Below are positions 1 to 10,430 of a stretch of 64,000 nt of DNA, piece by piece. Each line of letters begins with the position of its first letter. Within the stretch, counting starts at the first letter, position 1. The notes under the pieces are model-generated. The model was not told the origin of the DNA. It ran no database searches and saw only the letters and a program-made list of their open reading frames with translations. The DNA is from Acanthaster planci. Its lineage: Eukaryota; Echinodermata; Asteroidea; Valvatida; Acanthasteridae. The stretch lies in NCBI RefSeq assembly GCF_001949145.1, contig NW_019091562.1, positions 1 to 64,000 of the forward strand. The letters are read 5' to 3'. Both the position numbers and the translations under genes were made by a program.

Positions 1-2471
1 ATTGAAACATTAAAAAGAAAAAAGAAAATAAGACATCCCGAGGATAGGATTTAGTTAAGTGCATCACCTTCAATCTAACAATTTCTTAGATACAAATTGG
101 CAGTTAACTTTTAGACTGCGAGTTATGTACGAGAGATGCGATGCCTCGGAGTTAGTCTCCTATACCTGCTTGATCGCCCGTTGGGGGGCTTTTTCCAGAG
201 CAAATTTTCTCCCATAGAAAAGTTATTGCATGTTAATTTTTTTCATTGTTTTCTTTTGTTCTCCTTTTTCCTTTGCTGGGGTACGGACAGTTGTTAAGGA
301 GGGAAGCATTTGGTTTCGACATTTACCGGACAGACGTAGGTTTATGGTTGGCTTTTTGTCTAGTCTGCAAAAAATTGTTATTTATGGTAGAGTAATAAGG
401 AAGACCCAGGTGATGTGACTGCAGCCTTCTTGGAATCAAACAGCGGAAAGTGTTCCAGTATTTCATATGATTTGTTCTTCGGGACTGTGATGAGATAGTT
501 GCCATTGAAAGCTCTGGTAGCCTCACATATTACCATCTTTCTTTGGGGGATAAGCAATTTGAGATAAAACTGTTGAATCTTCTCTAATAAAAATTCACAC
601 CCCCTCCCCTTGGGCGCACTAGCATACGCAGTACGGGTTGCCTTGTTGCTGAAAGTGGAGACGATCCTATCAGTGCTGGTTTCTTAGATGTTTAAATGAC
701 GGCTTCCCCACATACCAGAGGGTAGGACCTGGTTTCGTTGACATCCAAGTTTTCGTTCAAAGCTTCAGTACCCGTTACATTTTTCATATACCATCTAAGA
801 ATTTAGGATCCCCCATGCAAACTTTCTGCCCAAATAATACAAGTGGCCCTACCGTGATGATATGCTTTGTTTTTTAGGCCAGTAACTTTTTTTTAGGATG
901 ACATGAAAATGCTACATGAAAGCAGCGTCGGAAGACAAAATAAAATTGAAATGAAAATGTTCCTTTTTTACATTCACCTAATTTATGTAGGTTCTGAGGA
1001 TCAAATCACTTGGTGTATGCCTACTTTTAAACGTGACGCTTGCTGAATGCCTTTTTCCTCAAGAAAACTTACTCGGTCTTTGAAAAAATTCAAAGTGTAA
1101 TTATTCAATAGAAATATATCATGAGTCGAGGAAAAAGAATTGTACTTTTCATGCAGTGTCTTTTTGGGATTTCACTATTCAAGGATCGGCGCGTTCCTGA
1201 TTTTCTCCACGGGACGAAGCTCTTAAAATGTACTCCTGCAGTTTCTGTGGGCCAAGAAATTGTTTGTGAGAATTGGGTGGAAAATTAAAATTTAATTTGT
1301 CAACCTAAACCTAGTACTTAAATTTAAAACAGGATAAAATCTGAAGACCCAAACAACACATTGTTTTTGTTTGAGAGGCCTCAGGGACTTAGGTTGCCCG
1401 AAATGCATAATGGCGCTCCGAACTTGGTTGATTTTACACTGTTTTCAACGGAGCTTGAATTAGTGCAGGTTGCACTATACCCCCATACGCGCCCATAGAA
1501 AACAGTGCAAAATCAGACCATAATAGCGCCGCTTGTTGACTCTCGGGAAGAGGTTAGGCTCCGTTCTTTTCACTGGAAATTCAAGATTATGGCCTGAAGA
1601 CCATCATTTTCGTTTAAGTTGTATGGGGGTTAGCCACGAATTTTTTTTATTCGCCTTTCCCGAAATTTTATATCCGTGGTGCCACCGTCTGCAATCAAGT
1701 TATGCGCCCTCTATCTCTCCTGAATGCTACAGGGAGATGGGTTCAGTTTCTGTTAGATTTTGTACATAAACCGTTAGGCTTGGCCGGAGTACCAGAAAAG
1801 CGGCGAAGAATTCAGGAATTCAGCGAAACTTTTTAATTAAATGTGAGATGCACAGACTCGTTTGTGGAGAAAAAACTACATGTAACTTTTATCTGTCCGT
1901 TGCCTTAGCCTTTAAGCGCGCAATATGGACAGTCCCCTGTCCATCGCTGCTTTATGGTATTAATTGTACTGCATTTCTGCCTTTATGGTCGAAGCAGATT
2001 GATTACCTGCATTTTAACATGGAGCAGGGGGGGGGGTTATAGCATGTTTAGGCCCCTACAGCTTGCCTAGCAATTAGCATATTCCATAAAGGAAGGAATC
2101 ATGCCTAACCGAGCACAAACTCTGGCATGTCTAGGGCCAATTCAGATTGGGTCTAGGGACGGAAAGAGTTTCATATAACGCCACATGACCTTCCTCAAGT
2201 TCCCGAAAGACTCCAAAATGGGCCACTCTGTAGGAACCCAAGACTGTTTTCATCAGATTTTTTTCCAGAGGGCTTCAAATCTCATCAAGTTGAAGGCATA
2301 GTGGCTGCTTTATTTGGTCTCTCATGGATTTTGAAAGATTTGTGGAGGTAAATGGGGTTTAATTTACAAGACTTACTCAGCTTTCCAGAATCCCTGATCT
2401 ATTTGTATGGTACGTGAATACTGAGAGCTTTCCAATAAACCTTTCTTCCAAACGCCTCTCTCGATATTCAG
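1..2471. other. probable CEP290-like intron, no exon recognised
   Basis: No open segment with matching splice sites and coiled-coil composition was found. A small inverted repeat (arms about 1426-1446 and 1498-1519, sharing GATTTTxCACTGTTTTC) marks a likely short non-autonomous element. Confidence 0.35.
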
Positions 2472-2562
2472 GTTACTGTCGATGCACAACAAGCTAATGA
2501 AACGCTACGAGAAAGAGTTGAAGACCAACACTACACACACAGAGACTATTGCAGCGTTAAAC
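2472..2562 (+). CDS. CEP290: CEP290-like exon a
   Basis: A 91-bp exon between an acceptor (atattcag) and donor (gtaagc). It carries one leading base plus 30 codons that start LLSMHNKLMKRYEKELK, an amphipathic coiled-coil segment. It ends on a codon boundary, which fits the phase-0 start of the next exon. Confidence 0.65.
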
Positions 2563-4982
2563 GTAAGCCAAACTAATCACCAATTTACAAGGGAAACAAA
2601 GGTCAGTGACCCAATTTCTTGCCACGCCTTTATGCCTAATCCTCATTGACTTTTCTCTCTGTAATTTGCTGAATGTAATGGCAGACGCCATCAGCTTAGT
2701 GAGTAGCCTGCCAAATCCAACAGATGAACTGCACAACTAAGATCTTACGATTACTCTTGAGATCAATGAAGTTCAAGAGAAATTAAATTGATCTCCTGCA
2801 TATTTGGCACAGATAGGATTTGCGAGCAAGACAGAAATATGGCTGCTGTAACTGGCCCAAGCTTAAAGCCAAGGTTTCACCTGGGATTAAATTATCTGCC
2901 TGCCCCGTCCTAGAAAAAGGGCTACAAACTGCTGGTCCACCCCCAGCAAAAATGCAAGCACCGATACCTCTTGGTGTCGTCCGAGGCCATGTTTGCATCA
3001 CACCCAGTGTTCTGCAAGCAAATACAAGCACTACAGCAGCAGTTTTCATTCAGTAGTCATCATGCCCACTTCACACTCTGTCACCAATTAAACTTCATCC
3101 ATTTGATTCAGCATTCAATTTAAAGCTACTCAAAATTAGAGACTGGCTAATGGAACAAAAAAAGTCCAGTGCTTGCCTTCGGCAGCTGACATGCTCTCTG
3201 AGCGGCTTCTTGTGACTCAGCATATGCAGCAAGGTATGAGACAGAGAGAACCCCCCCTGCTTTGTGTTGGTCATTGTCTCGCAGGAATCTGGGGAATTCC
3301 TTTCAGACATCGTGGGGGATGTGGTTAGTAACAGTAGTCTGGAATATGTACAGGGTTTGGACATGTTGGGGGGGAGGTACCCCTCGGTCTCATTTCTTGC
3401 TGGGTATATGGCTCAGTCTGTCAATAATTAACGTGTGGCAACCTCGGCTTCATTTCTGTTTTTTACTTTATCAGTTTCTTCATTTTTTTATTTTGGGGGG
3501 TGTAGAATTTGAGCCAAAGCAGAAACTGCTTGCTTAACATTATTCTTGCCAGTCCTCAAAGCGGCTGGAGAGGTGACCAGATGTCTACCTATCCCTTCTC
3601 CGAAAATCAAAGTGTGGTTAAATTGATTTTAAAATCAACTAATTAATGTGGCCATTCAAGTTTTTTTATATGATAAGTAATTCGGCTGATGTGTTTCGCC
3701 CTGCAATTTTCTANTTTGGGGGGGGGGGCAGCTTAGAATTCAAGACTTGGAAAATCAGCTGCATCGCTCCAGAGAGCAAGTTCATCGTTTGGAGAAGTTA
3801 CTGACCCCTAATGGTCGCAGGAGGCGGGCTGGGAGCCGCTCACATAGTGCCTCACCTTTCACAAATTCCCAAGGTCAGTGTGTGCTTTTGTATGAACATT
3901 GCTTCTTTACACCTTTGTTACACCGAACAGTTCGGTGTTCCACTATAGAGCTGTGTTAAATTGTAATTACAAAATGAAGCCTGCTGGCCACGTCCATGAT
4001 GGTGCACAGACCCTTTGCAAATGTGAAATCAAGTACATTTGTAGTATGACTGTATGCATGTCTGCTTCTGTAGACCAAACCAGTGTGTCATCAATGCCAA
4101 TATGCCAAAACCAACCTGGATTTAGTAATTATAATAATGTGTTTAATTATGCGCTGTGTATGCGCATGTTTGCTGCAGATGAATATTGCTGCGGCTTCTT
4201 CAAAGCATCAGACGTGTAGAAACCGCACTTATACTGTTCCTTCCACGTTTTATTTAGAGCATGTTGTTAATTTATTTGATGTTTTTTCAATACAAATTGT
4301 TAGTTTTGTTCTATTAAAAATTGCATATGAAGTCCAAATGTCTGTGGTTCCATTGTCAGAGTTCCAACGTTTGAAGAAAGAAAGAGACCAGCTGGCTAAG
4401 GACAAGAAGAGACTCAAGAAGGAGTTACAGGGGCTGGATGAGGTAACAAAACTAATTCTGCCCACTGAAAGAGAAAAACAAACAAACTTCAGAAGCAATA
4501 AGAAATGTCAGACCTTCCCAGTAGCTTAGTAAGTTTCAATAAATGGTCACTTAAAAAACGATACTTCGCTATGAAATTTCTCTGGGAAAAGAATACCTGG
4601 TTCTTTCCTGGCGTTGATTTTTTAAATGATATTGAGGTTGTTGAACAAATTTGGATAAGCCCACATGTAAAGCACTGGTGGGTGGTATTTTGCGATCCTG
4701 GGTCTGTCATTGTCACTCGGTTTCGTTTGATTTGGGATGGTAGGGGCTAAATGCAGTTATGCACAGTACAAAAATATTCTCTACACATCATATTGTGTTT
4801 TTTCCCAGGGCTTCTTTGATGAAATTGAGGACCTGAAATACGCCCTGCAGCAGTCGGCCAAGCTGAACAAGGAATACGAGAAGGCACTCCGACGAACTTG
4901 CAAACAGTTTGGTGTTCCGTACCCAATGAGCAGTGATGACGTCAGAGTGGCATCTCCACACACAAGAGCCAGGCCGAGATGA
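2472..4982 (+). CDS. CEP290: CEP290-like centrosomal/ciliary protein, C-terminal exons
   Basis: Four exons join in phase (2472-2562, 3732-3873, 4360-4442, 4809-4982) and give the last ~163 residues of a charged coiled-coil protein. The best anchor is the segment reading FFDEIEDLKYAL, which closely matches the end of vertebrate CEP290 (FFEEIEDLKYNY), preceded in both by a lysine/glutamate-rich heptad stretch. CEP290 is a very long coiled-coil protein of the ciliary transition zone and centriolar satellites. The third visible exon ends in a basic, serine-rich linker (RRRRAGSRSHS) that I do not recall from vertebrates. The C-terminal tail after GVPYP is also different and ends RARPR. The 5' exons must lie left of the window; I could not find more of them in 1-2471. 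The identification rests on the C-terminal motif and the coiled-coil character, so another large coiled-coil protein is possible but less likely. Confidence 0.75.
3732..3873 (+). CDS. CEP290: CEP290-like exon b
   Basis: A 142-bp exon with a coiled coil (LRIQDLENQLHRSREQVHRL) followed by a basic serine-rich linker. It ends CAA G|gtcag. The acceptor is unusual: the cag is preceded directly by a run of 11 G with an N at 3714, where a pyrimidine tract would be expected. Confidence 0.65.
4360..4442 (+). CDS. CEP290: CEP290-like exon c
   Basis: An 83-bp exon. The first two bases complete a Glu codon from exon b. It encodes a very charged helix (FQRLKKERDQLAKDKKRL) and ends GATGAG|gtaac on a codon boundary. 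Confidence 0.75.
4809..4982 (+). CDS. CEP290: CEP290-like terminal exon
   Basis: Starts after tttcccag and runs 58 codons, stop included, to TGA at 4980-4982. It contains the diagnostic FFDEIEDLKYAL motif and then KQFGVPYP, which parallels the vertebrate SEQLGVE segment. Confidence 0.8.
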   Translation, partial: GFFDEIEDLKYALQQSAKLNKEYEKALRRTCKQFGVPYPMSSDDVRVASPHTRARPR

Positions 4983-5115
4983 CAATCCTGATTCTAGATT
5001 GGATTTTAGGTAGACAGAGGGTTGACTCGGACTGTGTCTGCTCACAGTATGGTGCTATTTAAGGACAAGGAATAGCTCCTTGGCTATGCTGCCTGGTTAG
5101 GGGTGAAAGCATTGA

Positions 5116-5121
5116 AATAAA
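5116..5121 (+). promoter_or_regulatory. candidate poly(A) signal for the CEP290-like gene
   Basis: AATAAA lies 134 bp after the stop codon at 4982, a normal distance for an animal 3' UTR. No transcript evidence is available. Confidence 0.5.
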
Positions 5122-5269
5122 TTGCATCATCTTGTTGGAAATTGAAGCATTCCCAATGAAATCCATCATTCCTCACTAACACTGCGAACTGACAAGTCTT
5201 TGATCAGGAATTTGCTAGAGCTCCTACATTGTCACACTTGGAGGATCAATTCATACCCGTCGGCGACAA

Positions 5270-6230
5270 ATCGAATTAAGAAAAATCTGCCCGGGTGTTC
5301 TGAGCTATGTTAACGGTACCACCTTCCTGCTCACTTGGGTAATATAAGTACCGGACGACAGCATCCGAACGAAGTTCTTCCCGTTTGCTTGATCTCGGCG
5401 GAGCGGTCAGCTTTTCCTTCACGTGGTCTAACTTGACGGCTTCCGCAGGTGCTTATAAGCTTGGGCAAACGTTCGACCCATTCCACGTTACGCACGTCGA
5501 CGTTAAACATTTCTTGCGCGTACTGATGTCCAAATAAACGCTCGGCTAACGTTCTGTTCAATCTTTCGACGATGCCCAGTGACCTATGAACGCCGGATTC
5601 ACCAACTTGCACCTGGACGCCTTTTTTAACGGACGTCTTTTAAACTCACCTTCAAATTCCGATCCCGAATCCACCATTAAAAATTTAGGTGAAGTTATAG
5701 TTGACCTTTAGTAAATCCGTTTTATGGCTTCTAACGCTTGATGAGCCGTTTTACTGGTCAAAGGTTCTGCTTCTTTGAGTCCCGATCCGACGTACACTGG
5801 GGTCAAATCGTATTTGTAAGTTTTGCCCCTATGACCTTTTGGAACTCGATCCCAAGATAGGTATAGCACGTCCGTCTGGTGGGCGTAATTTGGTGCGACC
5901 GATTCTTTTTGCAACGTCATTGGCCTGGGTACGTATCCAGGGGTAGGTAGATAAATTTGCCAAAGGCTTGCTTTTTTAACCAAGCTCGTATAACCGATTT
6001 GTCCACACCCGTCTTTTGATGCAACTGCTCAACGGCGCTTTCTCCTCGCCAATAGCCTCGGGGACTATAAAATAACTTTGAGAATTCCTCCTCCTTTCCT
6101 TTGTCCAAGTTTTAAAAATAAACTTAACCATATAAGCAAAAAAACTGACCAACGTAGTTCCTCCCAAAATCGTACCCGGCACTGTCAAGTTGGCTTTCAA
6201 GTTGGATCTAGACGGAGCATCGGACGACAT
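5270..6230 (-). pseudogene. decayed rve/DDE-type integrase of a mobile element
   Basis: On the minus strand the coding signal of an integrase can be followed from 6230 to about 5270, but it switches reading frame several times (near 6108, 5985, 5625 and 5460) and is crossed by an in-frame stop just after the RIY at about 5710. Visible landmarks are an N-terminal YSPRGYW module, a WLKK segment, the first catalytic Asp in HQTDVLYL, the second in VDSGSEF, and the catalytic Glu in GIVERLNRTLAERLFGHQY. The spacing between the last two is about 34-35 residues, as in DDE integrases. Near the 5' end (6150-6230) a short hydrophobic stretch occurs. The family is that of integrases in Polinton/Maverick-type or related self-synthesising elements of invertebrates; I am not sure which. 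It is not functional. No terminal repeats were located. Confidence 0.65.
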
Positions 6231-7578
6231 TTATTAATTAAAAAAATTAAAAACTGGTGCAACCAGACTATACAAGCCCAGTTTTTCTGCAACGTTGTAC
6301 TCCTTCTTTAATGCTTAAAACTTTAAACATTCCTAATTGGTTAAATGCACCGAAAAGTGTACGTACTTTAGAAACTTAAAACTATTCATGTTTTCTGTTC
6401 GACAACTGAGGGCGCTGTAGCCATGATATCGTCTTGGAAAGACTTAGTTCAGTGCATAGGTTTTTCCGTTCAAATTGTGAACCCAAATATTTTTTTTCAG
6501 AAAACATTAAAAAAAAATGATGCTTGCCTGCTGCTTTGTACATGAATTCGTAAAGAAGAGGAAGTTTACTCCAGCAAAATCTCCAAAAGTGCAGCACTTA
6601 GTGTACACAAACCAATGCATCATTGAGGCTTTTTTCCTGAGATGTCGTTAATACTTTTCTCATGAACACGGAACTACTCATTGGCAAAGTAACCAACAAG
6701 ACAGCACGATACCCTTTGAAATCGTGAAATTCCAAATAAGGCCAACTTAGACACAAGTGTGCATCTTAGAGGTTGGTATAAAAACAAATCGATTGCAAGT
6801 ACCTTTTATATCAAAAACAAACATTGGAAATTATTTTTGAATAGAAATTAATTGAATGAACATAAGACAATTCACTACATATTTCCGTTCCAAACAAAAA
6901 TGAGAAAGCGGAGACAAGGGACTCGAAAAGTGGGAAGACAACATCAAACAAAAAAGCAAACCTTGAAGACAATAAAATATGACAAAAAATTTATTTCTTA
7001 TAAAATGAATGTCGTTCGATACCAGCTTTTACACTGTTTACTGATACTCTAAAACCGTTCCGGACAGAAAGCTCACCTGAAGAACATTCCCGCTTAATTG
7101 TCTTCGTTGAAAATACGAAAGAGGAATGATATAAAATGTAATAATATTTTAATACTTAAATGAAAAAGAAGGGCAACTATACGTCAAAATAATTTACCAG
7201 TAACAATACTGACTTAATATTAATTCATGGTGGAACAAAACGACGATACAACCAAACATTTATTGTCTGTTATTAATTCTAAAAGTCCAATGGAAGACAG
7301 AGGACGTAAGATAAATTGGTTTTCATGGTAAAGCGAGAGAAAAATAAAGATAAACTGAGGATTTTCTCAGAAGCCTTCAAAATGGTGGAAGGCCTTTCAA
7401 AATAGCGTCAAAGGTGTCCTTTGGATTTGTTGCCCTCAGTGTAAAAACTGACAAAAAAAACGACGCCAAATAACGTTCAAGATATCAACCAATGGTGCGT
7501 TTGGAAGCAGGTAGGCGGATTTGTTTCATGTCAGTGTTTTCTTTAGAATATTAGAGTGGTCAGCGATATAAAGACACG

Positions 7579-7605
7579 AAAAGCAAACAAACAAACAAAC
7601 AAACC
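7579..7605. repeat. AAAC microsatellite
   Basis: Successive aaac units, slightly interrupted, in intergenic sequence. Confidence 0.6.
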
Positions 7606-9096
7606 AACAATGCGTAATTAAATTGTCAGAAAAGGATGTCCAAACATTGAAACCTTTGATTCGCCTTCCTCCCATCTTCAAAAGCTGAATACATGGCAGT
7701 TCTCGATAAAATGGGCACATTTCCAAAGCAAGTTGGTTTTATTAAACGACCATGATTATCGCAAACCTCAGACACGCAATCCTCTTATGACGTGAGCAAT
7801 TCACCCATTACACTAATGGAAGGAAAGAGAGTGCTGAGTGCTAATTGCGACATAATTGGACAGCTTCTTCCATTAAAAGATAATTACAGGTATGGTACTG
7901 CTTCAGGCTCTTTATACAAGTGGAATTTTAGATCACGACTATTTTTAAAAAAAAAATCTCGCTGGGACGGCTTGTGTCAAAAATCTGGCTGTGCATCGGG
8001 CGGATGTATATGCTTGATAATATTTTCATATTCGTATATAAGATGAGCTCATTTTATATAGTTTATCTAGAGCATGGTTTTTGGACCGGCCTCACTTACA
8101 ATGCCCCATATCATAACGCACTTGCCCACGCAACCCGACAATTTTCAACAGACTTCGTTGGCAAATCCTTGCAAATGATCGGAGAAGGAAAGAACCCGAG
8201 TTGGAGACGGATGAAACTTCATTTCGTAACTTTCATTTTCATTTAAGTTTCTTCAATTTTTGTGGTTTTAGAGCCGAAATAGCTAAGGAACAGCTTAATC
8301 TACTAGCCACTCTCTGTGAGTCGAATAGCGGAGATATTCCCATTTCCAACTTAACAGGATTTACACAAACTTTCTCAAAGAATAAACTCTCCAAACCGGG
8401 CGCGGGGATCTGTTTTTGGGGAAGGGGTTTAAAGTAAGTCATAATATTAATTTACATGTTCTTGTTTTTACCCTCTTTCCTTTTTTGGCCATTGGGTTTC
8501 ATTATGCTGCAACTCCTTTTAGTAATCTTCCTCTGGTTTTACAAGTTTCCTTTTTTCCACGATATTTTTCCAGGCATTTTAAATACCATACAATGCTTGG
8601 GAAAAAAAACAAAACACAACAAAACAAAGGGGATACGGGTTAAGTAATTCTTTTATACACGTACGTAAAAGCTATGCAAGACACGCAAAAATTCTTTCTT
8701 CTTGGACAAAAAATACATGGAAACAGACATAAAAGATGTTTGGATTTATGCAGAAAATTGACTGAACATTGAGGTAGAAGTTACTTAGAAATAACCCGAA
8801 GGTAAGCGTTTGTCTGGTTTGGGCGAAAAAACAAGAAATGACGTCCTCTTGTCTGAGTGCACTCATCTTCTCTCACTACATTGTCTCGCAGTAAACCAAC
8901 GACAAAAAGAACCCATTAAGAGGTGATTTTCTTGAGCGATTTCTTTGGGTGGTTTTCTTAATGAAACCCCGAGAAAGGCTAGTTATAGGAAGAAAAAAAA
9001 CAGGTAAATTACTACATTCTCCTTTCTCAAGACAAACTGTACGACAGAAATGTGTTAAATGTATGCCACTGACGTATTTCACGCTGCATCGAGGGG

Positions 9097-9222
9097 AGTT
9101 GCGACATGAGGGTCTCAATTGTTGCAACCAAAATGGTGGATTTATAGATCAGTGCACATGGACAATTAGCATGCAATAGCCGTATGGTGCTTTGCTACTA
9201 CACAGCCATTTTGGTTTCAAGG
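9097..9222 (+). repeat. interspersed repeat, relative of the element at 49148
   Basis: The core agttgcgacatgag-g-gtctcaattgttg and the right part acagccatttt-ggtttcaagg match the element at 49148-49293 in the same order. The outer terminal repeats are not preserved here, so this looks like an older or partial copy. Confidence 0.6.
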
Positions 9223-10164
9223 TTTAAAAATGACGCGGACCTGTATTACATCAGTAATTATCATACGCCCATGAAGATAAGTTTCGTGTACCCCCTTTGT
9301 GGCTACGGAGATTAGACTGCAACATAATGTAGGGTTTGCATTGACTTTTCTTTGTTATCCACACGATGAGGAATGTGCAATCAAAGCGTTCCAGTATCTG
9401 CCCGCACCCCAGTGCTTCAGGGGCTTTGTTCTCCATGGGGCTGCTGACCAGTTCTGTGGGCCGCTTCCAGCAATAATCGATGGAGGAACACATTGTTTGT
9501 GCATACAGCAGACAGTCGGAGACTTCTTTTTCTCGCCCGCTTGGTAGGCAAAGGGGAAAGCATAAGTTATGCAAAGTGTCAACTGGAGTTTTGAGCTGAG
9601 AGAATACATGTTTCAATTTGGTTGTCGGTTCCAGGGTAGAAATTCTGGGTTCACAAACGGAGAGCGCACTTCCGCCCATCCATATACATGTAGATGATTA
9701 ATCGTACGTCTGCGCACTGTTACGTTGTTTAAAGTCTAACTTTGGTAATATGGTTTGATCTTCGTGTCACTTATCCGTATGTCACCGGTGTATACCATGG
9801 GACAGTACAGAAAAACGCCTGAAGGGACAGCTTTATTGACAGACACAGTGGAAATTTCCGCAGCCTGATGAGGTCATAATCATTTCACGGAACTAATTTT
9901 CGTGACGAGAGCCGGTTCTTACGGTTACGAATCGATTGTGACTTGTTTGACTTCGCTACTTTAACAGCCGACTCAAGTCGCAATTAAGCCTGTTGTCAAA
10001 GCAAACATTTTGAGGCTGTGTGTGCCTAAACGGCAGCGACTGGAGAAGATTTGCTTAAGTACACTCACGTAAACACACAGCAGCTTCCAGACGGAGGCTT
10101 GGAGACTTGAAACAGACCGGCTCGCCCTCGACGTTAGAGAAAGCGCGTCTCCGCGTCAACACCA

Positions 10165-10430
10165 ATGGGGATCAGAGTGAAACCCATCGAGGATGATATC
10201 AGCATCATCTCCTTCAACACCGATGAAGTTAAAATCGACAAACGAGAGAGGGACAAGGAGACCACAGGGGATAGTCTCAAGACGGGTCGCGCGGGGCCAC
10301 AGAAGGGGTCAAAGTATCACAGCTCCCGCTGCACCAAGTTCCTGGCGACATGGTCATCGACTCTACCTGACGCCGTAGGAATCACGGGGATTCAGTACAT
10401 AGTCAGCAACCAGGACCATATTCTTAGAAG
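10165..10430 (+). CDS. ASIC-like channel exon 1
   Basis: Start exon, 88 codons plus two bases. It encodes the cytoplasmic N-terminus. The pre-TM1 re-entrant segment reads VGITGIQYIVS where ASICs have a His-Gly; here it is Thr74-Gly75. Donor is AG|gtgcg. Confidence 0.8.

Larger units (their letters stand above)
6231..10164. other. intergenic, no gene recognised
   Basis: AT-rich sequence with a short AAAC microsatellite at about 7579-7605. The longest open frame (9251-9679, minus) shows no recognisable domain or splice context. A repeat copy lies at 9097-9222 and is listed separately. The last ~150 bp before 10165 should hold the promoter and 5' UTR of the channel gene, but I see no definite core elements. 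Confidence 0.35.

Noticed and set aside
3290-3350. Possible extra CEP290-like exon after cgcag (ESGEFLSDIVGDV)
   Set aside because: An acceptor and a short open stretch exist, but the exons at 2472 and 3732 already join in phase and the segment is not coiled-coil-like.
9251-9679. 142-codon open frame on the minus strand
   Set aside because: It is the longest frame in a large spacer, but it has no recognisable motif, a long overlapping frame on the other strand and no fitting splice context. Chance is the simplest explanation.
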